A stretch of DNA of 8,522 nucleotides from positions 1 through 8,522 of the forward strand of contig CAZAYB010000131.1 of NCBI GenBank assembly GCA_964489215.1. The letters are read 5' to 3'. This stretch comes from CAZAYB01 sp964489215. Lineage in GTDB: Bacteria > Planctomycetota > Phycisphaerae > Sedimentisphaerales > Anaerohalosphaeraceae. The notes under the pieces were generated by a model, which saw only the letters and a program-made list of their open reading frames with translations, did no database searches and was not told where the DNA came from. The position numbers and the translations under genes are program-made. This document shows, piece by piece, positions 1 to 5,839 of the stretch (the first letter of the stretch is position 1; each line of letters opens with the position of its first letter).

Positions 1-1
1 C

Positions 2-3000
2 CCACCCCCCCGACCGTCGCTCACCAGAGCCAGCAGGCACGTCATTGATGGGCGGGACGGTGAACAGCCTGACGAAGATAATCCAGGCCGCAACCGCAAT
101 GGTGCTGATGGCGGAAACTGGAATGGCGGAATTGTAAATGTAGGACAGGATTCCTCTGCTGCTTTCAGAAATTGCATTTTCCGCGACACATTCATCAGAG
201 GCGGACATGCTGGTAACGGTGCAGCAGCTGATGAAAATAACCCCGGTGGCGACGGCGGTGACGGCGGTGCCGCAAGAGGCGGAGCTGTATACGTTGGTAC
301 TAACTCAACCGCTGAGTTCATAGGATGCCGAATCCAGAATTGTACTGCTACAGGCGGTAACGGCGGTAACGGTGGCGACGGAGCTGAAGGGGATACCTAT
401 TGGCAGCCCCCGGGAGAAGGTGGATTGTACTATGTCTATGAAGATTATCGGTTCCACAGCGGCTACGGCGGCGGTGTATACTGTGATGAGAATACCACTG
501 TAAGATTCGTCGATACAGAGTTCATTGATTGTGCTGTCTACGGCGGTATGAGCGGTGTTGGAGGTGCTGAAGCAACTACAGGACTGATAAACGCACCGCA
601 CATAAGTTATGAAATACCAACTTACGGCGGCGCTGTCTACTGTGCTGAAAATTCAAACGTTGACTTCAAGGATTGTTTCTTCCAGGATAATGTCTCCGTA
701 ACTCCGAGCACTGGTGCTGATAACCAGCCAGTGCACACTCTCAATCCTTATATAGGCCATGGCGGCGGTGTTGCGTTTGAAGGAACAACAAATATTAAGT
801 TTGAAGATTGCAGCTTTGTTGGAAACTCAAGCTCAACCGGCGGCGGTGTATACTGGGCTGATTCAAGGCCTCAGTTCAATCAATGTTCTTTCTCAAACAA
901 TAATGCCTTCCAGGGCGGTGCAATGTTCGGCTCTGAAGGGGCCGCTATTGTAAAAGCATGTCATTACTACAGAAACAGGGCCTCCGTAATGGCAGATGAC
1001 CCCGTTTATGATACTCTTGACATCGCCGGCCGAGGTGCCGCAATATACCTTTCTGCTATATCTGCTGATGTTTACGATTGTAACATCCTCGAAAATACTG
1101 CAAGTGCATCTGGAGGCGGTATCTACATAACCGGCTCACCGGAAGACCAGCCCGGATTCCAGATACACGAACCGTACATTAAGAACAACCTCTTTGTTAA
1201 TAACGCTGCAGGTCGTGACGGTGGTGCAATTTCCGTTAACTGGTATGCTGAGCCTGTCATAGAGCTGTGTACAATGTATAATAATGAGGTAAGAGGTTCA
1301 TTCGGACCTCTCCTTGAGGAAGATGACGAAACAAGGGCACTCCATGAAGCGTTGGGAGGCGGCGTATATTGTTCATACGATGCAGCGGTTACTTTGAGAA
1401 ACTCAATTCTATGGAACAACCTCTCCAGAACCGGAGTCGGAAACCAGGCTGCCCTTTATACCGGTTACCAGTACGACCCGGAAAATCCCGGACAGGGTCT
1501 CGTCGGAACCTCTGAGATGACTATTGAGCACTCTGTCATTCAGGGCGGTGCCGCAAACATACTCGTTGCCGAAGGATGCACCTTAAATTATGCAGGAACT
1601 AACATTAATCAGGACCCACTATTCGTGTATAATATCATTAATCCGCAACAGCTGGATAATGACCTGATTATTCCATATTACAGTTTCTATCTAAGCAACG
1701 CTGACATTGAGGACCAATCCGTTACAAGCCCATGTGTAAATGCAGGTTCGGTAACTGCAAATCAGCTCCAGATGAACAGCTACACTACCAGAACCGACAG
1801 CTTGTTCGACAGGGGCGTTGTTGACATTGGCTTCCACTATCCGATTGAGGAATCCCAATCCTTGTGCAGATACTGTGATGTCGGCGGATACTTCAGCGGT
1901 GCAAATAATTATAGGGACGGTGAAGTTAATTACGCAGACTATGTACTGTGGGCTCAGGCCCAGGCTAATTACTTCAGTTGCACTGAAAACAACGACTGGT
2001 GCAATGGAGTTGATTTTAACTTCGATGGTAAACTTGACCAGCTTGACGCTATACGTCTGGGTATGTGCTGGCTTGAAATAGATGACAAAACCCCATTGTC
2101 CAATCCTCCCAAATGGGCTCAGGAACCAAACAGTATCGAAACTCCGTTAAAGGTTGTCATGCAGGCCGAAGCTGCTTATGACCAGTGGGGCTGGCCTGTT
2201 GTTTACCAGTTCTACAGATATGACTCACAGCCTGCTGAGCCTCTTGAAAATGCCGTTCCTTCAAGAATGACCCCTTGGGCTCCATTTGATGACGATGATG
2301 ACCCAAGATTGTGGGAAGATACAAATGTCGTCTTCGGCAATACATACTGGTATTCTTTCCGCGTAAGGGAAGTAAGACCTGATGGTAATGGGATAATAAC
2401 AGACTTTGCTAAACTAATTGCTGTTAAAGCAGGAATGGATGAATTCGCTCCGGTTCCAACCTGGAACACCAGGCCTGAACCGATTACCGATGAAGCTCCG
2501 TTCCAGATATTTATGAGCGTAAACCAGGCTAACGACCCGGAGGGCAGCGGACCGTTGCTATATCAGTTTGAATGTATAGCCATCAACGGAAACTACAATA
2601 ACCCAGGCAATATCAGCCCCTGGCTTACTGCTGCTCAGGACGGATTGGAATGGACAGACACCGGACTGGTGCAGGGCAATACCTATACTTACGTTGCAAG
2701 AACGCGTGACACTGAAAACAATGTAAGTGAAGATTCACAGGAATCCACTGCCACAGCAGGACAATTGCCTGACCAGATACCGCCGAACTTCGGAACCGCT
2801 GAAAATCCTGACTACAAGGCCAGGTTCGCAGCAGGTTATCCGCAACGTGTAGGCTCAGGACCATACTATGACATAATCCAGGTAGCTCCTGCTACTGACG
2901 ATTCTGTGCCGATAGAATATCTCTACACTTGTTCTGGTAACGGTTGTCCGGATGCTTTGCCCACCGGTTGGACAACAAGCTCGTTCCTGCAGCTGACTGT

Positions 3001-3100
3001 GCCCACTTCAACAGGTAATGCTGAATATACAGTAACTGCACGTGATTCTGCCGTACCTAATCCAAACGTCGGCGAAACCAGTAACCCGGCTACTCCATAG
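2..3100 (+). CDS. Exported right-handed beta-helix protein with internal dockerin-like module and three Fn3-like domains (5' partial)
   Basis: The frame is open from base 2 to the TAG at 3098-3100 (1032 residues), so the N terminus and signal peptide lie outside the window. The TTG at 425 is only an internal codon, because homologous-looking repeat sequence continues upstream of it. Residues about 20-560 are parallel beta-helix coils of the polymorphic-outer-membrane-protein type: repeated GGGVYC or GGAVYC turns, then 'F-x-D-C-x-F' strands and N-rich turns (for example near 470, 628, 838, 1113 and 1357), plus NSILWNN. Residues about 535-615 carry the usual end-cap series DPLFV, SPCVNAGS and DIGFHYP. 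A dockerin-like EF-hand pair (635-682) and three Fn3/Ig-like repeats follow, and the protein ends in TSNPATP. No PEP-CTERM, sortase or T9SS-like anchor is seen at the C terminus. Role is inferred: large surface or secreted protein, perhaps adhesin or polysaccharide-binding. No catalytic residues could be assigned. It converges on the subtilase gene. Confidence 0.
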   Translation, partial: PPPRPSLTRASRHVIDGRDGEQPDEDNPGRNRNGADGGNWNGGIVNVGQDSSAAFRNCIFRDTFIRGGHAGNGAAADENNPGGDGGDGGAARGGAVYVGTNSTAEFIGCRIQNCTATGGNGGNGGDGAEGDTYWQPPGEGGLYYVYEDYRFHSGYGGGVYCDENTTVRFVDTEFIDCAVYGGMSGVGGAEATTGLINAPHISYEIPTYGGAVYCAENSNVDFKDCFFQDNVSVTPSTGADNQPVHTLNPYIGHGGGVAFEGTTNIKFEDCSFVGNSSSTGGGVYWADSRPQFNQCSFSNNNAFQGGAMFGSEGAAIVKACHYYRNRASVMADDPVYDTLDIAGRGAAIYLSAISADVYDCNILENTASASGGGIYITGSPEDQPGFQIHEPYIKNNLFVNNAAGRDGGAISVNWYAEPVIELCTMYNNEVRGSFGPLLEEDDETRALHEALGGGVYCSYDAAVTLRNSILWNNLSRTGVGNQAALYTGYQYDPENPGQGLVGTSEMTIEHSVIQGGAANILVAEGCTLNYAGTNINQDPLFVYNIINPQQLDNDLIIPYYSFYLSNADIEDQSVTSPCVNAGSVTANQLQMNSYTTRTDSLFDRGVVDIGFHYPIEESQSLCRYCDVGGYFSGANNYRDGEVNYADYVLWAQAQANYFSCTENNDWCNGVDFNFDGKLDQLDAIRLGMCWLEIDDKTPLSNPPKWAQEPNSIETPLKVVMQAEAAYDQWGWPVVYQFYRYDSQPAEPLENAVPSRMTPWAPFDDDDDPRLWEDTNVVFGNTYWYSFRVREVRPDGNGIITDFAKLIAVKAGMDEFAPVPTWNTRPEPITDEAPFQIFMSVNQANDPEGSGPLLYQFECIAINGNYNNPGNISPWLTAAQDGLEWTDTGLVQGNTYTYVARTRDTENNVSEDSQESTATAGQLPDQIPPNFGTAENPDYKARFAAGYPQRVGSGPYYDIIQVAPATDDSVPIEYLYTCSGNGCPDALPTGWTTSSFLQLTVPTSTGNAEYTVTARDSAVPNPNVGETSNPATP
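245..268 (+). repeat. Gly-Asp microrepeat inside the beta-helix gene
   Basis: Eight codons alternate Gly-Gly-Asp as GGDGGDGG, built from near-identical GGY-GGY-GAC units. It is a glycine-rich loop inserted between beta-helix coils. The DNA-level repetition makes slippage and copy-number variation plausible. Confidence 0.7.
353..382 (+). repeat. Gly-Asn/Asp microrepeat inside the beta-helix gene
   Basis: Ten codons encode GGNGGNGGDG, using 9-base units of the form GGC-GGT-AAC. It resembles the Gly-Asp tract about 85 bases upstream and sits at the equivalent place, just before the next GGGVYC coil, so both probably form flexible loops. Confidence 0.7.
1904..2047 (+). other. Dockerin-like EF-hand pair within the beta-helix protein
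   Basis: Two 12-residue calcium-binding-type loops lie about 36 residues apart. The second (2012-2047) is canonical: D-F-N-F-D-G-K-L-D-Q-L-D, with D, N, D, G, L, D and D at positions 1, 3, 5, 6, 8, 9 and 12. The first (1904-1939), N-N-Y-R-D-G-E-V-N-Y-A-D, is degenerate at positions 1 and 3. The spacing and flanking hydrophobic helices match type I dockerin. Several Cys residues surround it (CRYC before, SC and WC between the loops, MCW after). It is internal rather than C-terminal, being followed by the Fn3-like domains. Confidence 0.7.
2099..3097 (+). repeat. Three tandem Fn3/Ig-like domains at the C terminus of the beta-helix protein
   Basis: Three units of about 110 residues (roughly 2099-2435, 2440-2765 and 2766-3097) share the pattern: Pro-rich linker with P-x-W or P-x-F, a strand with A-x-D-x-x-G or A-T-D-D, then YQF, YQF or YLY. 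The first two also share 'W-x-D-T ... GNTYWY or GNTYTY ... R-x-R'. The third is the most divergent and ends the protein. These are beta-sandwich modules usually acting as spacers or carbohydrate/protein contacts. Family assignment rests on pattern only. Confidence 0.6.
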
Positions 3101-3124
3101 CCGTTGCTGAGTATTAAATCTAAT

Positions 3125-3160
3125 AGGCCGTGTGCTTGCAAAAAGTATACGGCCTTTACT
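3125..3160 (+). terminator. Hairpin terminator after the beta-helix gene
   Basis: A 13-bp stem (3125-3137 with 3143-3155, two G-U pairs, 5-nt loop GCAAA) begins 24 nt after the stop codon and runs into TTTACTT. The T tract is short and interrupted, so termination may be modest. On the opposite strand the hairpin lies about 140 nt past the subtilase stop and is followed by a weaker T-rich stretch, so it may serve both converging genes. The rest of 3161-3296 shows only small, unconvincing hairpins. Confidence 0.6.
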
Positions 3161-3296
3161 TATAAATTAAAGACATACACCGCAAGCCTTTAATAATTGT
3201 GCCCCCGTATTCAAACCGGTCATAGACGTTAACCTAAGTTCAGCTCTTATCCCAATAAGTTGATAATCTGCCCTGATCGTTTAAGGGCTGCTGGTA

Positions 3297-4994
3297 TTAA
3301 TCGGCTTGAATATAATCCCAAAGAATATCACTGTCGGCAAAATCGACTTTACCATCGGTATTGATATCCCCAGGTGGATAAACCCTTGTGTCAGTCCAAT
3401 CTATATCAATATTACTCAAGAGTATATTAAAATCCTTAATCCCGACATTACCATCTCTGTCAAGATCATAAAAAATCTCCTTATTGAAAGGATCCTTCTT
3501 ACGTACTTGCCATGCTATACCATAAACCTGTTCTTCACTAAGCCTTTCGCTCTGATCGCTGTTGCTTACAACAAGAACAAATCGCTCATATTCCCCAGTA
3601 CAGGCAAAATAAATATGTTCTACGTTATCTTGCAGGCTGTCGCTGTAATCTAAAAGAACATCACTGCTTGAGTCCCTTACATCAGGTACCCCCCAAAGTT
3701 CAAGTCTTAAATTACCGTCAAGTTCCGGCTTCGACTCAAAAGGATACCTGAAATTATATTTCCTGTTCCAGTTCAAAGTAGCGCAAACAACCTTTCCCTT
3801 AGAATTCGGCACCGAAAAGCTGTATATTTTTTCATCCTGCATATCAGCCTTGATAATATTTTTATCCCAGCCGATTTTTTTAGTCTTACCCCTCCAAAGC
3901 CCTGCGGAAATAGTTTCATAAGCCCTCATGGCATTAACCATACCAGCTCCCTGTAAATAATCCAGTACCGCTGAATGGTCATCTGAGGTCGATATATCGC
4001 CTTTATGCCATCCGGGAAGCTTAACCGCAGAATTCATCAGAACCGCTTTGACAACGCAGTTGCCGTCAGCACTGTCTATATATTCTTCATAACCCATAAG
4101 CCGGGCCTTTTCAATCGTCAAAGCCGCTGCTGCCGCCGCAATCGGAGTTGCATAACTGGACCAGTCACCGCTTAGCCTGTATTTATTTTTGCTTTTCGCG
4201 ATAGGAACAAGACAATTACCCAAAGCCACAATATCAGGCTTGCATGTACCTTTTACACTCGGACCGGCACTGGAATGCTCAAGCCTCGGCAATGAATAAC
4301 CAATAAGATTCTGGTCACTGTCCAGAACCGAATCAACCACACCAACACCAAGAATATTCGCACCTGCAGCAGGATACAGCAATGAATCGTAAGCCTCAGA
4401 ACCGTTACCGATTCCTGCCGTAATTACAACACCAGTATTTTGAGCAAGATTTTCAAGCCCCCTGGTCCACCAGTCCTCAAAAGGTAAACCAGAGCTTATT
4501 GTCAAAACATCTGCCTCAAAATACTGCTGACCAAAAACATTGGAACTCATAAACTGCCAGAATTCATAAACATCGAGATTAGCGTTCGGCACCGCCCCTT
4601 CATATTGAAAATTAACTTTACCAAAACCCATATCACTGCCGATAAGTATCGCCGCAATTGCTGTAGCGTGCTCAGATACATCAACCGCCAGACTGCGGAT
4701 AGCCATAGAATCGCTGCCGGAAAGACAATCATGATTCCTGTCTGGAAGATAATCATTCAATGGCTGTCGGCCAAAATAGGTCATGCTCCTGCAAATTGCC
4801 GCTATATGCGGACTTCTTTCTCTTAAATCCTTGTCCAATGCCAAAACATCACGGATGCCCATATAATCCAGAACCGCAGGCTCTAACCTCGAATCCGTCT
4901 GTTTTTCAGCTCCAAATGCTTCTAAATGAAAGCTCAGAATCAGAAAAATCGAAAAACAAGCCAATTTTATTGCATTATTATAGGACTGTTTCAA
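3297..4994 (-). CDS. Secreted subtilisin-family (S8) protein with C-terminal type I dockerin
   Basis: 565 residues. The start is TTG at 4994: an in-frame TAA is directly upstream, a GAGGA Shine-Dalgarno sits 5 nt before it, and it gives a signal peptide (Lys near the N terminus, hydrophobic 11-22, AFGA cleavage near 29). The S8 domain spans about 60-365. It shows H109 in HATAIAAIL (like HGTHVAGI), strand DVLTISSG, oxyanion N197 in AGIGN before YPAAGANILGVG, KPDIVALG near 252, catalytic S280 in SSYATPIAAAAAAL, and the closing GAGMVNA motif. The strand expected to read 'V-A-V-I-D-T-G' reads IAAICRS, so the catalytic Asp position appears to hold C68; activity is therefore uncertain. Residues about 375-500 look like the beta-sandwich that often follows S8 domains (DNVEHIY, YGIAWQV). 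A dockerin pair closes the protein. It is monocistronic, divergent from pyrR and convergent with the beta-helix gene. Confidence 0.88.
   Translation of the reverse strand: MKQSYNNAIKLACFSIFLILSFHLEAFGAEKQTDSRLEPAVLDYMGIRDVLALDKDLRERSPHIAAICRSMTYFGRQPLNDYLPDRNHDCLSGSDSMAIRSLAVDVSEHATAIAAILIGSDMGFGKVNFQYEGAVPNANLDVYEFWQFMSSNVFGQQYFEADVLTISSGLPFEDWWTRGLENLAQNTGVVITAGIGNGSEAYDSLLYPAAGANILGVGVVDSVLDSDQNLIGYSLPRLEHSSAGPSVKGTCKPDIVALGNCLVPIAKSKNKYRLSGDWSSYATPIAAAAAALTIEKARLMGYEEYIDSADGNCVVKAVLMNSAVKLPGWHKGDISTSDDHSAVLDYLQGAGMVNAMRAYETISAGLWRGKTKKIGWDKNIIKADMQDEKIYSFSVPNSKGKVVCATLNWNRKYNFRYPFESKPELDGNLRLELWGVPDVRDSSSDVLLDYSDSLQDNVEHIYFACTGEYERFVLVVSNSDQSERLSEEQVYGIAWQVRKKDPFNKEIFYDLDRDGNVGIKDFNILLSNIDIDWTDTRVYPPGDINTDGKVDFADSDILWDYIQAD
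3333..3467 (-). other. C-terminal type I dockerin pair of the subtilase
   Basis: Residues 510-521 read D-L-D-R-D-G-N-V-G-I-K-D and 543-554 read D-I-N-T-D-G-K-V-D-F-A-D. Both loops keep Asp/Asn at positions 1, 3 and 5, Gly at 6, a hydrophobic residue at 8 and Asp at 12. The spacing is normal for type I dockerins. A second partner protein with a cohesin is implied by the family, but no cohesin is visible in this window. Confidence 0.85.
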
Positions 4995-4999
4995 TTAAA

Positions 5000-5004
5000 T
5001 CCTC
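5000..5004 (-). promoter_or_regulatory. Shine-Dalgarno of the subtilase gene
   Basis: GAGGA on the minus strand, 5 nt before the TTG. Together with the in-frame TAA right before TTG, it fixes this unusual start codon. Confidence 0.75.
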
Positions 5005-5037
5005 AAATAAAGAATTTGTTATATATTGCGTAACTGT

Positions 5038-5067
5038 ATTATAGCCTAATCGACTATGGTTTTGCAA
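5038..5067 (-). promoter_or_regulatory. Sigma70-type promoter of the subtilase gene
   Basis: On the minus strand there is a perfect TATAAT (5043-5038) with TTGCAA (5067-5062) 18 nt upstream, matching TTGACA at four of six positions. Predicted transcription start is near 5031, giving a leader of about 36 nt that contains the GAGGA site. Confidence 0.6.
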
Positions 5068-5080
5068 CCTTTCATGCTCA

Positions 5081-5153
5081 TTATAAAGCAAGGACCTGCA
5101 AAATCTTTAAGCCTTTATAAAACAAATAGTTACTGCTGCTTTTAGGCAGGTCC
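5081..5153. other. Two interleaved 8-bp inverted repeats (possible pseudoknot)
   Basis: TTATAAAG (5081-5088) pairs with CTTTATAA (5113-5120), and GGACCTGC (5092-5099) pairs with GCAGGTCC (5146-5153). All are perfect. The order of arms is A, B, A', B', which is H-type pseudoknot topology if transcribed. No convincing promoter upstream on the plus strand was found, so transcription is unproven. Operator DNA is an alternative. Confidence 0.35.
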
Positions 5154-5156
5154 CAG

Positions 5157-5172
5157 GGGAAAGGAATTTCCC
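5157..5172. other. Short GNRA-capped hairpin
   Basis: GGGAAA and TTTCCC form a perfect 6-bp stem closed by GGAA, which fits the GNRA tetraloop pattern on the plus strand. It lies 3 nt after the GCAGGTCC arm, so it may belong to the same structured element. No T tract follows, so it is not a terminator. Confidence 0.4.
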
Positions 5173-5210
5173 AAATGTAAAATCTAACAATCAACTCACA
5201 TATTATCGAC

Positions 5211-5242
5211 CTTGAAAAGGACAAACTTTTTGTTTTTTCGAG
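5211..5242. other. AT-rich imperfect palindrome just upstream of the pyrR promoter
   Basis: CTTGAAAA (5211-5218) pairs with TTTTCGAG (5235-5242) with one G-U. Inside it ACAAA (5221-5225) pairs with TTTGT (5229-5233) around CTT, with a GG/T internal loop. It ends 6 nt before the -35 box. It could be an operator, or, with its T run at 5233-5238, a weak terminator for any transcript arriving from upstream. Confidence 0.4.
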
Positions 5243-5248
5243 ATATTG

Positions 5249-5277
5249 TTGCATTAAGCAGAAAAGACTGGTATACT
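5249..5277 (+). promoter_or_regulatory. Promoter of the pyrR-pyrB-pyrC operon
   Basis: TTGCAT (5249-5254) is 17 nt from TATACT (5272-5277), which matches TATAAT at five of six positions. The bases TGG before it give an extended -10 (TGn). Predicted start of transcription is near 5284, leaving a short leader of about 28 nt before GTG. Confidence 0.6.
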
Positions 5278-5307
5278 CCGTCCGATAAAGGATTATCTTA
5301 CGGAGTA
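5274..5307. promoter_or_regulatory. Nested palindrome linking the -10 box to the pyrR Shine-Dalgarno
   Basis: TACTCCGT (5274-5281) and ACGGAGTA (5300-5307) are a perfect 8-bp inverted repeat. Inside it GATAA (5284-5288) and TTATC (5293-5297) pair around AGGA. The left arm overlaps the -10 box and the right arm contains the ribosome-binding CGGAG. If transcription starts near 5284 only the inner hairpin is in the mRNA, and the outer repeat would act as DNA, for example an operator. If a transcript comes from upstream, the outer stem would hide the Shine-Dalgarno. Confidence 0.5.
5301..5305 (+). promoter_or_regulatory. Shine-Dalgarno of pyrR
   Basis: CGGAG lies 6 nt before the GTG at 5312 and supports that start. 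It is the centre of the right arm of the palindrome described above. Confidence 0.7.
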
Positions 5308-5311
5308 AAAA

Positions 5312-5839
5312 GTGCGGGTCATACTGGACGAAAAAAAACTGGCACAGGCAATTGAAAAAATAGCCGAAAGTATCATAAAATCGGTTTCCAATGACGCTTC
5401 AATGGCGGTAGTGGGAATACGAAGCAGGGGAGAAATCCTGGCAAAGAGACTTGCTGGCCTGCTCACAAAAAAACTCCAAAGGCCTATACAGGACGGGACA
5501 CTTGACATAACATTATACCGTGATGATTTGAATGAACCGGGTTCAAGCCCACATCCCACTGTCAGAACTACAGAAATAACATTCGATGTCGATGACAAGA
5601 TAATAATACTCGCAGATGATGTTCTTTACACCGGAAGAAGCGTAAGAGCTGCAATGGATGCTCTCGTTGACCTCGGAAGACCAAGGGCAATAAGGCTCGC
5701 TGTTCTTGTCGAAAGACCTGGAAGGGAATTCCCCATACAGGCCGATTTCACTGGGCACAAACTGGAAATTGAAAACGATAAACCCGTTGAAGTCAATTTT
5801 ACCGAGACAGACCGAAAGGATCAGGTGATAATAAAATAA
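5312..5839 (+). CDS. pyrR: PyrR-family protein: uracil phosphoribosyltransferase-like, with altered RNA-binding residues
   Basis: 175 residues with a GTG start; the B. subtilis protein is 181. The family converts uracil plus PRPP to UMP, and in Firmicutes it also binds pyr mRNA to attenuate the operon. Seen here: N-terminal VILDE, GIRSRGEILAKRLA (35-48, like GIKTRG), DITLYRDDL (65-73), and the PRPP loop IILADDVLYTGRS (98-110), where Ala101 replaces the common Val; then VRAAMDALVDLGRP and LAVLVERPGREFPI. The enzyme part looks intact. Compared with the B. subtilis sequence as I recall it, positions for T18, H22, R27, H140, R146 and K152 hold E15, E19, S24, G137, Q143 and H149. Only R138 (R141) and a K40-to-R37 swap remain. 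Classical mRNA binding is therefore doubtful. It is the first gene of the operon, and its TAA is directly followed by pyrB. Confidence 0.92.
   Translation: MRVILDEKKLAQAIEKIAESIIKSVSNDASMAVVGIRSRGEILAKRLAGLLTKKLQRPIQDGTLDITLYRDDLNEPGSSPHPTVRTTEITFDVDDKIIILADDVLYTGRSVRAAMDALVDLGRPRAIRLAVLVERPGREFPIQADFTGHKLEIENDKPVEVNFTETDRKDQVIIK
5823..5828 (+). promoter_or_regulatory. Probable Shine-Dalgarno of pyrB inside pyrR
   Basis: AGGTGA ends 11 nt before the GTG of pyrB, which is longer than ideal. With no gap between the pyrR stop and pyrB start, translational coupling probably contributes. Confidence 0.45.

Noticed and set aside
353..382. Tandem units suggestive of a repeat array
   Set aside because: They are in-frame Gly-rich codon repeats of a protein, without spacers, so not CRISPR or another array.
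3246..3288. Two small hairpins (CTTAT/ATAAG and GCCCT/AGGGC) after the subtilase stop
   Set aside because: Stems are only 5 bp and no T run follows on the minus strand, so they are not credible terminators.
3306..3653. Plus-strand open frame of 115 codons within the subtilase gene
   Set aside because: It is antisense to the dockerin and beta-sandwich part of the subtilase, and its translation shows no domain.
5080..5085. Second minus-strand TATAAT
   Set aside because: No acceptable -35 hexamer lies 16-19 nt upstream; the one at 5038-5043 is better supported.
5062..5087. Possible plus-strand promoter TTGCAA...TATAAA
   Set aside because: The spacer is only 14 nt, too short for sigma70. TTGCAA is self-complementary and fits better as the -35 box of the minus-strand promoter.
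5147..5160. Resemblance of GTCCCAGGGG to the PyrR-binding loop of Bacillus leaders
   Set aside because: The match to the known loop sequence is partial, the bases are better used in other stems, and the site is upstream of the predicted transcription start.
5174..5179. ATG-TAA minimal leader ORF upstream of pyrR
   Set aside because: It has no ribosome-binding site and lies upstream of the predicted transcription start; it is expected by chance.
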